Origin: Isoetes taiwanensis
Lineage: Eukaryota; Streptophyta; Lycopodiopsida; Isoetales; Isoetaceae
Length of the DNA: 64,000 nucleotides
Reading direction: 5' to 3'
NCBI GenBank assembly: GCA_021234155.1
Contig: JAJEKV010000195.1
Span: forward strand, 248,001-312,000
In this document: positions 10,741 through 22,414 of the stretch, piece by piece
How the letters are laid out: every line of letters begins with the position of its first letter
How positions within the stretch are numbered: position 1 is the stretch's first letter
Program-made: the position numbers and the translations under genes
Notes under the pieces: generated by a model
Seen by the model: the letters and a program-made list of their open reading frames with translations, nothing else
Databases searched by the model: none
Told to the model about the DNA's origin: nothing

Positions 10741-12950
10741 AGAATAGAATAGAATAGAATAGAATAGTTTTTTTATCGTCCACTGAGACCAATCGGCCTA
10801 TGGGACCCGGGAGTCACGCAAAGAAACTTATTACATCGGGTTAAAAAACCCCGCCAAAGGGTTTTCGAGGGAAAACCGTGGGCGCATAATAAGAATGTCA
10901 AAAACGCATAAGTATACATCATCATGAAATAAATGTGTATGTACATGTCAAGTCGCGTGCCCGGTGACATAGGCGATCTCGCATGTCCATGACCTCCGGC
11001 GGTATGATCCTAGCATCCGCACGGGATGCCGCGCTCAATGTCACATGTAGCGGCCGCCGGCCCGACCAACTCAAAGATAAGCGGCGTCGGATTTGATCAT
11101 ATCTTTGGGCAACTTTGAAGGGTATGAGATTCATCCTCGACTCCCATTTGGCAAAGATTGACGAGCCCGCCCCGCCTGCCTCAATTCAAGATGATGTGCC
11201 CCTCGCGCGAATGGAGGCAATGAGTCCAAGGCTTTTCATGGGCAAGTGGGTGCGCAGTAGCATTGTGGGCCTCGCTCCAATGTGGGATTTATGTGGCGCC
11301 GGTAGTGTCTTTGTTTGACCTGCTTCAAGGGCGCCGGCATCCCAAAGCTTGCTTGATGAAGCAAGCGTCAAGATATTGCCTCAAGCTATGGCGACCGCCT
11401 CTGTTTGCACATGTATGCACCTGCTTCTCGCACATTCCATCTAGCCATCCATTGAGCTCTCTTTTCCCTCCAAAGAAGCCTTGAGGCTGTGGCCCCATTG
11501 CCATGATATAAGCTAGTTTTTTGGGAGACGAAAGCATCGTCCATGTTGACCACCTTCCTTCGAAAATAGACAATGTGGCGATCAAGGGCACCCTCAGAGG
11601 CAAGAATCTTGTTTCTCGCAGTAGAATTTGATATGGGACCGTGGACTTCACCCCTAGTGCTCGTACCAAGAAGGCTTTCTCACTTTTGCCCAAAGTCATT
11701 CCAAGTAGCGAGGATACCACCGGGCCCCATACTTCAACCCCGTATAAAAGGACAGCTCCACTAAGACTTTGAACAGTGTGACCGATGGGTCCAATCATAC
11801 AACTCCGCTCTATGACTATTGTTTTGCATTGTATATAGTGCTTTCCGGCCCGGCCGTAACTTCGAGCCGTATGGATGTGTCCCAAAGGCATAGTAGACGG
11901 AAACTCCACTCCCAAATATTTGTATGTGGATGCTACTTCCACATTCCGCCCTCGATAATTCAAGGAGGGATCCTCCGTCGTGAAGATGATATGAAAACCA
12001 CCTTAGTCTTGGCCAAGTTGACGCCGCATATCGGGCGCTTGACAAAATGTGTCCAGGGGCATCGAGATGTCGTTGCATGTCCGGTGTGGTGTGTAAGCTA
12101 GAGGTCCACATCATCGCGGCATATATTAACCGCTTGATGATCCGGTAGAGAAGGTGAGCCCCGCCGCCCCCATTATCGCCAGCCCACTCCAATTGATCAA
12201 TGTAAAGCCCAAACAATGTTGGGGAGAGGGGCATCCCCGGCGAACCCCGATACTACTATCAAATGGTTGGCTTGTCGCACGCAACCGACCGAGCATCTTT
12301 CATAAAGCTCGCATTAATCGATTCCGCAAATCTACCGGAACCCCCACCGCCGCCAATCTTGCCCATAGTTTTCCCGAGGCACGTGTCAAATGGCTTTGCA
12401 AAATCCACGGCAACAATATAGATCCCGACGGTTCCTGCCGTCTTCAACCGAGCTTCGCAATGTGAAGATGTGGTCAATGATTGAGTGTCGGTCCAATCCG
12501 CCTCGGGTGAGGGCTCAGATCTCTACCTACCGGCCTTGACGGACAACCGCTTTCGAGAATCCCAAAGAAGCAATTTTGCAAACACCGAACCCGACCATGA
12601 TTGTTCGGTAGACTGGTGGGCAAAGGTCGGGTCACCGCCTTTATAGATGGGAACAACTCGCTATTGGTCCATTGCATCCGGGAAGCCTTCTGTAATGCCT
12701 TGTTGAACAAGGCGATTAAGATCGGTATTATGGGCGGCCCGCCCACTTAAGCAATTCTGCCGCATGCCATCCAGTCCTGGGCTTTCCCATTGGCAAGACG
12801 CAGTAAGCCTTGTTCCACGCCCGAATCTGTGATTTCCAGCACCGGCCTTCTTGCGGGGTAATGCCGCATGTGCACCAAGGGTCGTATATAGCTGTTGCAA
12901 GTATTGCCTCCACTGCTCGGGAGTGATGTTCCCTGTGGGCTGTACTGGCT
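10741..12950 (-). mobile_element. LINE B copy 1, 5'-truncated non-LTR retrotransposon
   Basis: The 3' end is at low coordinates: an (AGAAT)n tail at 10741-10767, a 3' UTR with two hairpins, then the C-terminal half of the reverse transcriptase protein. Frames show YKYLGVEF, LLYGVEVWGP and, further upstream, MPLSPTLFGLYIDQLEW and a degraded YADD (LIYAAMMW). Several frameshifts are present. The element is markedly GC-richer than its flanks. The simple-repeat tail and GVEVWG-type C-terminus set it apart from the L1-like LINE A and LINE C. I do not assign a clade. The 5' boundary near 12.95 kb is approximate. Confidence 0.85.
10844..10877 (-). other. LINE B 3' UTR double-hairpin motif (copy 1)
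   Basis: GGTTTTC-GAGG-GAAAACC forms a 7-bp stem. Alternatively AAACCC...GGGTTT pairs across the preceding CGCCAA. The same arrangement recurs at 21157-21197 and 63034-63072. Confidence 0.6.
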
Positions 12951-13252
12951 TTCTAAGAACCCTTCGCCAGAAGGTCCTGGGGTGACGTTCCAGGACGCTC
13001 TTAATTAAATTAATTTTCTATTTAGTAGTTTTAAGTCGTACCCCATTGGCAGTATTTTTTTTAGGACGTGTGAATTTCATGTGGGGTATGGGATAAAACC
13101 TTGGAAAGTTCGGGACCCATTGGATAACGATTTTCGCGAAGGATCCACCCTTTTGGTGTGTTGGTTAGCACTACGGTGTTAGCCCAATGTTCGTTCCCTC
13201 GTGGCAACATTAATATGTTCCACATGCTTGAGGGCAAGCATCTTGCGGAAGG

Positions 13253-14796
13253 TGTGACGTTCCAGCATAATATACAGTATAAATACATATATTATATTGC
13301 CACATCACTAGTATATGTTGACTACGATGACATGTACATGGCGACCGTAAAGGGTTGTACCATGGGGCACAACTATTAGAACCCATTATATTGCACATGT
13401 TATGCAACATGTGAATATATTCTATATTGTCATATGGCAATACCCCATATGAGCCATATAGCCCATTAGACCCTAACCCTAAAACGTGGGCATAAAGGGG
13501 CAGGAACGCTAAAAGTGCCTCCTTTTCAGATTCCAGCCTCAGGGGCATGTATTGCTCAAGTGCCCGACTCATTCTGGCCTCCCAGCAGCAGTGAAGCTCG
13601 CGTTTTGAAATAACTCCTCAAAACTCGAGCATCTCAGCACATTCCAGCAGCATGGACGCCTTTAGAAGACTAGGAGCTAGTCAAGGACCAGGTGAATGGT
13701 CGATTTGTTAGTCAACACATGCTTGCCAACAGGCATTCGACCAAAATTGCATCTGTTCTTAGGTGTAGATGACCTCTAGAGACTAAGAACCTTAGCCAAT
13801 AACGAATGAATCTAACCATGTATGATTAGAGTAGATAGATTAGATCTTTACTCTATTATTTTAGTTCATTGGATGATATTGTATTGCTCTACGCGCACCT
13901 TGTATATTAGGAAGGGGGATAGAGACCCATAGCCTTTAGTTGATGATTCTAGATTAGCCCATTAATTTTCAATTAATGCAGCCTATGCATAGGAGCCCAC
14001 CTGGCTGTGGGTGGCGGGGTTAGACCAGCTAATAAGGAAGGCTTGTCCCGCTACAATTGATCCTTATAATGTGTAGCGACAAACGAAGAACATTGTGGGC
14101 TACGCCTAATAGCTTGCCACTGAGTGCGGGCAAGGTATGGGCTCGACACCTCCTACGTAATACATCGCCTCAGTGGGCTTCAAGTCGTAGATGAACAATG
14201 GCTCTCTCTCTCTCGCCTGTGGTTGGCATGGACTTTCTGGAGGGGACTGACCCCCTCTTGCCTCATCGGGACTGGGGAGATACAGTCCAGGAGTACTCCC
14301 TCTGACTATGCACCCGGCAGGCTATGGTCACATTCCTAATACTTTTCAGCCTATCTGCAAAGTATGCATAGGATAGGCGAATCGAGTGGACTACCCAACG
14401 GCCATGTTCTTATGCCAGCCAAATCCATTTGCCATGAATTCTGTCTGTATTAACTTCTGGAGACCCTAAACCATCAGCCAATCCCCATGAGTCTGAGCCT
14501 TGGGTAGGATTTCCCCTCTTTGTTGATGCTATCGATGTTGTTGTTTCAGATGTTATGTTATGGTGAGTCACCCCTCGAGGTGGATATGCGCTTATGTTTT
14601 ATATGCTTCCGCAGCTAGGTAGATCCTGAGAGAGACGAGATGAATGACATGTCTATTCTTTCCCGTCGGGTTCTTGCTCACCATCAAGAGCGCGATGATA
14701 GATAAACAATCTTGTGTTAGCGGGCTTGCGCTGACAGGAGGGATGAACTCTAGTTCTATACGTGCAGGGCATCGTGTACAAGCCCGGGACGTCACA
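13253..14796 (+). mobile_element. LTR of a TGTGACG-class LTR retrotransposon
   Basis: It starts TGTGACGTTCC and ends GGGACGTCACA, is 1544 bp long, and is followed at once by a primer-binding-like sequence. TATA-like GTATAAATA lies about 20-35 bp from its start. Its middle (around 13860-14030) is similar to the solo LTR at 50169-51562: a shared TTGTATTAGGAAGG run, then GTAGAGACC-type and AGCCCACC-type sequence. I do not find its partner LTR, so the element is incomplete in this window. Confidence 0.75.
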
Positions 14797-14811
14797 ATAG
14801 TATCAGAGCGA
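14797..14811 (+). promoter_or_regulatory. Primer binding site, initiator tRNA-Met type
   Basis: ATAGTATCAGAGCG directly follows the LTR end and is close to the plant consensus TGGTATCAGAGC. Confidence 0.65.
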
Positions 14812-15017
14812 TGATCTTAGTTGACTAAGATCGAGCATTGGCCATTTTCCAAGAAGCACTAAAAGTCTAGATCTTATAGTCTTGGAGTTGAAATCCCAAG
14901 CATGATCCTCAAATAATGGATTTTTTTTTTCTTATTACGGAGTTGGCTAAAATTATGTAGTAATTATGTGCATTAATTTTAGTAAAACTTAGAAATTTTT
15001 TGTCAATAGGGACATGA

Positions 15018-15094
15018 TTACTCACATCGTGTGCCCAGGACCATATTGAGAATCTCATAGGCCTCCTGGCACATGCCTTGAGTACTTGACCACA
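15018..15094. repeat. Palindromic ~70-bp repeat, copy 1
   Basis: Runs from TACTCACATCGTGTGCCCAGG through a TTGAGAATCTCAT centre to CTGGCACATGCCTTGAGTA. The two arms are inverted relatives of each other. Confidence 0.6.
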
Positions 15095-15248
15095 GTTAAC
15101 CAAGAATAGTAAGTTTAACAGATAATCTGACAAGGTACATAAGTTTAAAATCAAAATCTAAACTAGGAACATCCATCAGAATGCTAGGAAAACAAAAAGA
15201 AAAAATAAATGACAACAAAAAGAAAAAATAAATGACAAAGTCACGTAG

Positions 15249-15318
15249 GGTGACTACTCACGCTGCCCAGCACCTGACTAAGAATCTTAGTTGGCCTTAA
15301 AGCGCACACCATGAGTAC
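15249..15318. repeat. Palindromic ~70-bp repeat, copy 2
   Basis: GACTACTCACGCTGCCCAG, centre CTAAGAATCTTAG, right arm GCGCACACCATGAGTACTTGA. A partial right arm recurs at about 15345-15370. Confidence 0.6.
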
Positions 15319-15384
15319 TTGATCGTTGATTGTTAATTTTTTTCACACCATGAGTGCTTGACAGTTGATTGTTAACTTTTTTTA

Positions 15385-15455
15385 GGTATTGAGGGATTTG
15401 AACCCCTAACCTCCTAGCAACAGGTCTATGACCTTACCAACATGCCAAGAGCACT
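15385..15455 (-). repeat. tRNA-like sequence 1 (A/B box, not a functional tRNA)
   Basis: The minus strand has a B-box-like GGTTCAAATCC in a T-arm context (GGGGTTCAAATCCC) and an upstream TGGCATGTTGG resembling an A box. The acceptor stem does not pair, so I call it a tRNA-derived remnant. Confidence 0.4.
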
Positions 15456-15510
15456 ATGATGGTATTTATTTCAGTTTATTTTTTATGTAGGGTATATGAC
15501 AGTTTTAAAG

Positions 15511-15580
15511 TAAGAAAGGGATTTAAACCCTTCATTTCTTAGCTCCCAACCAACTATACTTACCATTTGAGCTAGTGTGA
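15511..15580 (-). repeat. tRNA-like sequence 2
   Basis: On the minus strand, TAGCTCAAATGG matches the A box and GGTTTAAATCC the B box, within GGGTTTAAATCCC. A complete cloverleaf is not supported. Confidence 0.4.
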
Positions 15581-15647
15581 TAATGGTGTAATCTTTCATG
15601 CACGCTAATCTATTAAGCAAGATGTATAATTCTCTTTTAGGATTCAA

Positions 15648-15722
15648 GAAGGATTTGAACCTTCAATATGATCAACTACTGTTGTTGTGTCGATGTCTTC
15701 CACCTCGTGTATTGAGTTACAG
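15648..15722 (-). repeat. tRNA-like sequence 3
   Basis: On the minus strand, TAACTCAATACACGAGG is A-box-like and GAAGGTTCAAATCCTTC carries the B box. Same orientation as the two preceding copies. Confidence 0.4.
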
Positions 15723-16049
15723 TGGACATCGCAATTAATATGTCGATATCAGAATGAATGAGCATTTAAAGCCCTGATTAATTGGCTCAAGGGCAAAGAA
15801 TTTTGCCATTCAAACAATCCCAATTATAATATCTATCAATTGTGGTAAGGAATGTCAAATGTGCATAGATGATATAATGTCTAACTGTACATATAAAAAT
15901 AAACGTAACTTGGAAAACCAATTTGTATTAAAATTTTTGAGCAATATAAATAAATAACTTGGTATATGATTTTAAACATGTTAATCTAGTATAATGCATG
16001 TCTTATTTTACTCAAATTGGACAAAATATGCCTAAATAGGTCTCCACTA

Positions 16050-16118
16050 TTCAAGTAGTGCGCCAGGACCTCTTTTAGAAATCTCACTTTGGCCTGGGGC
16101 GCACACCGTGAGTAGTCA
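16050..16118. repeat. Palindromic ~70-bp repeat, copy 3
   Basis: GTAGTGCGCCAGGACC, centre TAGAAATCTCA, right arm CCTGGGGCGCACACCGTGAG followed by TAGTC. Its left arm is shorter than in the other copies. Confidence 0.6.
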
Positions 16119-16251
16119 ACCCCTTATCTACCCCAGAGCTACTCCAAATTGAGAAAACAAGGGTGTTTCTAGGCTCTACCCATCGAGTAGCAAGAAAATG
16201 CCCTCATTTAAAAATCATCAGTTTGACGATATCTAAAACCCAAACAGGCTG

Positions 16252-16326
16252 CCAATACTCACGTCGTGCGCAGGAACACGCCTGAGAATCTCACTCGGGC
16301 CTGTGGCGCACGCCATGAGTAGTCAC
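16252..16326. repeat. Palindromic ~70-bp repeat, copy 4
   Basis: TACTCACGTCGTGCGCAGG, centre TGAGAATCTCA (itself palindromic), right arm CTGTGGCGCACGCCATGAG followed by TAGTCACC. Confidence 0.65.
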
Positions 16327-16329
16327 CAG

Positions 16330-17600
16330 GGATTTATTGCTCAGACCACACAGGAACTCCTGCCTCGGCAGAGAATTGGAGCCACGTCAAAGCGGCCGTG
16401 GAGGCTAACAGTGCCCGTATTGAGGATAACAGTGCCCGCCTGGCTGGCATTGGTAGTGGAGATGGAGTCCTCGGCACCCCATGTGCTCAGAAGGCAACTG
16501 GTGGTCGAGAAGAACCGCATCCACAAAGCGAGAGACCCGCACACGATCGAAGATGGCCTTGGCCCGGCACACGCCGAATCGAGCGGCAACGGGCCGGCGG
16601 AGCTCGTTGACATGCGGGCCCGCCTCGACTCTATGTTCATCACTCCGACACCATGACCGCAGAGGGGGGGCGGGCAATGCACGAGGCGATGGTCCGCGGT
16701 GTCTCCGACTGATCGAGAGGTTGAGAAGCCACCACCATGGCGCCGGGGCCCTTGAGGCGCTCTTGCGGGCAACCCGGAACCGGCCGGGTTCTTGAGTAAC
16801 GATCGAGCAAAGAAGCCCGGCTCGACGGGCGCGTGTCTTTGGGGCTCGAAACGCCCTCGCTACTCGAGCACGGGCTCCGGTGGTTATGGGCAGCCATCCA
16901 TAGACAGGGGCGGGGTCTCCCCTACCGGGTTCATAGTTAGTCGGCCGGTCACGGACATGAGATGGCCAAGCGGCCCCGAAATTTGCAGAGGCCCCGTGCT
17001 CCCGGACTTCCCCCAGGCGAGGCCGCATGGCTCCGGGCAGCTACCCCAACCCCGGGTCTGCCCGCGGCCGCGCGCGGCCGTGACCACGCGACCGCTGCCC
17101 CACACTCAAGCCACCGCCATCCCATTCACCACCACCACCACCCGGCCACGGGCCAGGCCCTCGCCCACCTGACCCTTGTGGTGCGGAGACTCCAAAGCGT
17201 GAGGCGGAGGGCCCTGTCTAGTAGTCCAGAGGCATGCGGGGAGGGGGGGAGAGTCTCGCCCACAACATCCAGAACACACATTCTTGATCGGATGACATTC
17301 CCTAGGCGATTCACATTTCCCGAGAGCAGCCCGCCATGGAGCTCGGCGCCCGGAGTAATGCTTATATTGTCATATTGCTTGATTTCTTGAATCTTGGATA
17401 TCTTGATCTTGTAGTGCGTGGAGATGCCATATTAGCGCCCGAGTGCCAAGATCTTTGAAAGGCGTCACATGCGTGGACGGGCTTTTACACTGCGGGGAAC
17501 CCTTGTGAGCGGGAAGCTTGTGAGGGGTCGGGCGTAAAAGCCACCAGAAGTCTGGCGGGAGTGGTCCGAGCGAGGATGCACATTTTTTAGCCCGACACAC
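16330..17600 (+). pseudogene. GC-rich decayed coding remnant
   Basis: Strongly GC-rich. One plus-strand frame near 16395-16450 contains a heptad-like repeat (VEANSARIEDNSARLAGI), as in the coiled coil of a gag or LINE ORF1 protein. It then decays into Arg/Pro-rich frames without recognisable domains. It lies directly upstream of LINE B copy 2 on the same strand and has similar composition, so it may be that element's ORF1. I cannot show this. Confidence 0.35.
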
Positions 17601-17819
17601 TCTTTAGCTGCAGGACGCGGCCCAGCAGCGGTGGTGGCCACGCTACGCTTCTCCTACCACGGCCCCCTTCTCCTGCTCCTACTCCCACCCTCCCTCGACC
17701 CACGCCCTCGGCCACATCTTTGCCTCCCACTCCATCTACTTCTCTCACTCGACCTCTGCTTCCCCTCCTCCCCCAGCCTTGTATTTTATACCACCCTGTG
17801 ACAAATATAAGGTAATGCT

Positions 17820-18300
17820 GCTGGGTGGTCTCATGGAATTGTCGAGGCTTCCCTTGGCGAGGGGTGGCATCTCAACTCAGGTGGCGTAGATATGGATCTC
17901 ATCTTTCTCATGGAACATGGGGGCATCTTTGGGCATAGGCTACGTCTGTTGAGTTACCAACATTTCACCGGTCTTCCCGGTGCACATGCGGGATAGAGGG
18001 TCATGGTGGGGTTGCTTGCTACTCTTGGGCGACCTTGGCACATTCGGTTACCCTCCGGAAGACTGACGGAACCTGGCCGATACTTGTGGGTTGGTATGTG
18101 CATAATACCGATGGCAACCCTCTTTTTAAGCGCTGTTATTTCCCACGCAGAGAGCACCTTCTATCGCAGCCACCCGATGCGGATAGGATGGACCCTTATG
18201 TCGATCTATATGATGACATACTGGCACAAGCAAATTGGGTAGGGTCGTCCTTCTTAGGGATTTCAATGCACCTTGGTGAGTAGAGCAGCCCATGAGACTT
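17820..18300 (+). pseudogene. LINE B copy 2 endonuclease remnant
   Basis: Plus-strand frames read WNCRGF-like sequence, MDLIFLMEHGGIFG, then VTLRKTDGTWPILVGWYVHN and LYDDILAQANWVG, ending at an RDFNAPW-type box expected for the APE endonuclease. The pieces lie in different frames. Assignment rests on order and on the polymerase downstream. Confidence 0.55.
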
Positions 18301-19099
18301 GACCCCTCACCGACGATGTCCTGCGGCCTACGCCCGCAGACGAACCTAACCAATTTTAGGATCGATGACGGTCGTCACTTTCGCTTTGGCAGACATTGCT
18401 CCTGCTATGTGGTATTTTTGACTTGATAATTTGCAATGGCTGTCCACAAGGGTCCGCTTCTGCAAGTGCACCTCCCAGAGATAGGACAATCGTGGGGAGG
18501 GTCTAGTGTGGTGGACTATGTGCTCAGTGGTTAGCGCAAGATATGCATCTCATCGGGCCGTTTCCCGGGTGGGCACCCATAAGCCGGGATGAGGAGGTCG
18601 ACTTAGATCACCTCCCACTTTATTTGGACATGGTTTGGCAAACGCGGGAACCCCCACTATATACCAGCCTCGCCATCCTCGATTCGCGACTAGATTATGG
18701 CGAAGCGGGACTACGCCGAGATAACCGTGGGCGCCCGGCCGTGCGCGGACCCCCACACTGGCAGCCGTGACAGAACCCGGTTGACTTACAGCTATTACGG
18801 GATCGCGGCCGAGCCGTGCTTTGGCGAGACCTCCCCCCCCCCCCCGCATGTTGCTTTCGGGGGCGGCAACATTTCAGCATGCCGGTGGTTTGATGCGGAG
18901 GAGTGTAAACGCAAGCGCCGGCTTCGTCACATCACGGATCGAGTTACCGCTTGCGAGCCACCACGATGCTAGCGCCCATCGAAGGAGATAAAGGCTGGTA
19001 CCTTTACCAACATCGAGGGGAGATGTTGCTTTCTTTGGACACTCATCCGAACCTTTTAGTGCGAAGTGCCCTTGAAGGCCCCCGACCTACGGGACATCA

Positions 19100-20560
19100 C
19101 ACCGGGCGGTAGGAGCGATGCCGCGGCAGCTCTATGACCCACCCGGGGATGCGTACGCCCATACCCCCAGGATGGCCCCATTGGTTCTCGCGGGAGGAGG
19201 GATGTTGTGGAGGCACACCTTGGTGGCTAATGGGAAGCGGTGATCTCGATGGTATGCGGTAGGAGTTACTCAATTTGAGTAACTCAAATGGGCGAGGCAG
19301 TCGGCGGGTGCCGATCCTCACTACCATTCCAACGAGCATTGCGGGAAGGTTTCCCCACAATGGACCACAAGCGGGGTTGTCCCCATTCACAAAGGGCGAG
19401 GCGACCCACCTTTGTCCTGACAATTATCGGACAATCATGGTCGGGCTTCGGTGTTTGCCAAACTATTGGCGGCATTCTCGAGCGGCGGCTTGACCCTCAA
19501 GGCGAGGGGCGAATGTCGCGAGCCCTCACACAAGCGGGCTTTAGACCACGCCACTCAACGGCCCGACCATATCTTTACACCGGACGATTGAAGGCGGCCC
19601 GAAATCATCGGCGGGACTTGTATTGCCGCTTTGTGGACTTCGGCGAAGGCTTTTGATCTGGTCCCCTGAAAAAGCTATGGGCTGAAGCTGCGTCAACTGG
19701 GGCTGCCGCTGCGCGTAATGCCATATACGCTGTATGAGAGTTGTTTTGGCAGGATCGCAACCCGACGGACCAAGCATTCACCCGGTAGTATCGGGTCCGC
19801 CGGGGCTGCCCCCTCTCACCAACACTTTTTGGCCTCTACATTGATTAGTTAGAGCCCCGGCTTCTGCGAGCATGGGGGATGGCATACGACTTTTGCACCC
19901 GGTCATCCACCAGCTCATCTATCACCGGATGATGTTGACCTTCGCCCACACCCGAAACTTCAGCGATCTCATCTGGATGCCCTAGACACATTCTCGGGGC
20001 TACGGAACGTAATGGCGTGAATCGCCAAGACCGGGGTGGTTCTCATATCCTCTTCACGCCACCCCGCCTCCCGCACTCACATATCGGGGGGGCAGCTTGT
20101 GGAGGTCACGCCCACCTACAAGTACCTAGGGTGGGAGTTCCCCTCCTCGCCTGTTGGGAGGCGCCCATCCGCTATGGTGACAGCTAGGCCGGAAAGCGCT
20201 TTATGCCATGCGTCAACAAATCACCATAGGCGTAGCTCTATGATTGGGGCCATCACCACATCCGCTTTCGGCATTGGTCGAGCCTCGTCCTTCAGACGGG
20301 GTCGAGGTTTGGGCCCGGACGCCTCATTGGCGACACTGAAATGACTTGGAGCAAAAGTGCTTATTTTTGGCACGGCACTTGGGGTGAGACCTTCAGTCCC
20401 CTATCGATTCTTGCCACTTCAGCAGCAGCCCTTGATAGACACATCGCCTATTTTCTAAAGTGGTTAATATGGGTGATGCTCACCCCGCGACCGGCTTACC
20501 GTGGGGCAATGGGCCCTTGCAGCCGCTCGTGGGCCTGTGAGGGGTAAGAGAGATGGGTGG
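19100..20560 (+). pseudogene. LINE B copy 2 reverse transcriptase remnant
   Basis: Motif remnants in the expected order: CPDNYRTIMVGLRCLPNYW (fingers), FRPRHSTARPYLYTGRL (motif 2/A approach), then VEVTPTYKYLGWEF (thumb) and a degraded LLYGVEVWGP near 20.28 kb. The YADD region around 19.85-19.95 kb is not readable in one frame. Non-functional. Confidence 0.7.
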
Positions 20561-21156
20561 TTCGCCAGATGGAACGCAGGTGAGCACAAAAGCGTGCATG
20601 TGGACACAGAGGCCGATCGGGACAGCTCATGGAGTACCGGACGCTTGCTTCCTTGGCAAGCTCTGGGACCACGGCGCTAGAGCGGTGTCAAAACGACCCA
20701 TTACAAGGAGCACATCAACCCCGTGTTAGCTCGGGGCCCCACTGCCCGAAAAGCCAGCACTCATTGCCTCCATTCGCCCAAAGCCCACCATCTTCGCCGG
20801 TCGAGGCGGGCGGTGGATTGGGGAGCCCCACCAGATAGGCTCTGTCGGCCTTTGTCAAACGGGTGCCATTGAGGATGAATCTCACACTTTCCGAGTTGCC
20901 CAAAGATTCACCGGATCCCGCCGATACGCCCCTTAGTATGGCCTGACTTGCCCCTATATTTGCCGATGAACACACCGTCGATGCGTGCTCGGGGTCGTAT
21001 ATCCGTGAGGGTAATCGGATCTCGCGAAGCTCACCTTTGCCCCCGCCTGGCTGCCCACTGATCAGGCACTACGAGTGCGGTGCATGAGTGTATATATTTG
21101 TGTTTTTTTGCATTTCATATATTGGAACAGTTTGTCAGCAGGCTGATTGCTGCCAC

Positions 21157-21197
21157 AGTTTTTCCCTCGAAAACCCTTCGGGGCGGGGTTTTTTTAA
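21157..21197 (+). other. LINE B 3' UTR double-hairpin motif (copy 2)
   Basis: TTTTTCCCTCGAAAAC followed by AAACCCTTCGGGGCGGGGTTT. Same pairing as copies 1 and 3, with a changed loop sequence. Confidence 0.55.
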
Positions 21198-21325
21198 TCC
21201 GGGTAGTAATCCGCTTGCTGCGCTTTTATATTGGGTCCCATAGACCGATTTTTTTTTTTTTTTTTTTGAGGGTACGAATATGTTATATTAATTTATAGAG
21301 TAAAAGTATTATACATGTGTCCCAC

Positions 21326-22144
21326 CTATGGGGTAGATAAAGCCAATGTTTGCACACGCGAGCTCAGATCATCCTCAGCTAACCAATGACACTTGAAAAA
21401 TGCATAAAATCCTTGGATCCTACCAATCCTATCTAGAGCTTTGTTATAGTTACGCCCAAACTTCCGATGATGGGCAAGAGCCATGAGTGCCACCTCCATG
21501 TTAAAAGTATTCTTCATCTTGTCCAAAGAAAATTGTTCTCCACCTATAGCAATCCCACATCTGTGCTTCCATATTGCCCACAACCCTATGTTAACAAGGG
21601 ATGCAGAGATTATATTTCCATCTATGGCGCTATTATTCCCGGCCATTGTAGAACATTGGTACCAATGAGCTTTTACACATCCATTCCCGTGTAAGGCCGA
21701 TCTTGGAGCAAAAGAATAAATGAGTGAGGGTTTCCGAGGTATTGCATCCAAGTGGGCATCTGTCACTTAGAAGAATCCCATTTTCATAGAGTCTTTCCAT
21801 AGTACTCAATCCTCCCTGTAAAGCTAACCATCCAAGAACTCGCAACCTTTTTGAGCATAATGAAGTCCATGACTTCACTAGTAGTTGTTTTGCCTGTACA
21901 ATATCAACTCCCAACCTATCAGCAGCTTTGAGAGGGGAGTCAACACAGAGAAGGCAGTAGATAGTGCTGGCGACATATTTTTCCACCTGACATAAGCCCA
22001 TCTCGCCGCTTGGGCCTTCCTTTCCCGAAGATTAGCCAATGCACCACATATTTCACTTGTGAGATCTTCCCCTGTCACCTTCCCCAAAGACCGCACCTTT
22101 TCTTTAAAGGCGGGACCAGAGAGCAATCGTATACACCATCCCAA
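21326..22144 (-). pseudogene. LINE C ORF2 C-terminal zinc region and tail
   Basis: Minus-strand frames 21633-22001 contain SDRCPLGCNTSETLTHLFFCS, the zf-RVT pattern of L1-type plant LINEs, followed in another frame by NIGLWAIWKHRCGIAIGG, a typical post-zinc segment (LWxIWKxRN). At least one frameshift lies between the parts. Confidence 0.8.
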
Positions 22145-22414
22145 AGATGTGCCACTCTAGTGATACCCTTAGCCTCCATTTAAGATAAATGCGGGGTGTG
22201 TGAGAGCCGAGAGGGAGGTTATTTCTCATCCATACCCGTGTTCCAAAAGATGCCGAGCTTTCCAGCCTCCCAAGGAGCATCCATCGGCTTAAAAAGACTT
22301 TGAACTTCTAACCAAGCTCTAACAAACTTCCGCATAATTGGTGATGTGTGCTGGGGCAATTTTGTAGCTATAAAAAAGGAACCCATTTCCACCCGGGTAA
22401 AGATGGCTTACCTT

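Noticed and set aside
13466-13486. Telomere-like CCCTAACCCTAAAA
   Set aside because: Only two degenerate units, which can occur by chance.
15385-15722. Functional tRNA genes
   Set aside because: Acceptor stems do not pair and A boxes are imperfect.
15018-16326. CRISPR-like array from the repeated palindromes
   Set aside because: Spacing is irregular, copies are diverged, and the sequence is clearly eukaryotic.
16341-17390. Many overlapping Arg/Pro-rich frames on both strands
   Set aside because: High GC removes stop codons in all frames. Only the short heptad-like stretch looks like former protein.
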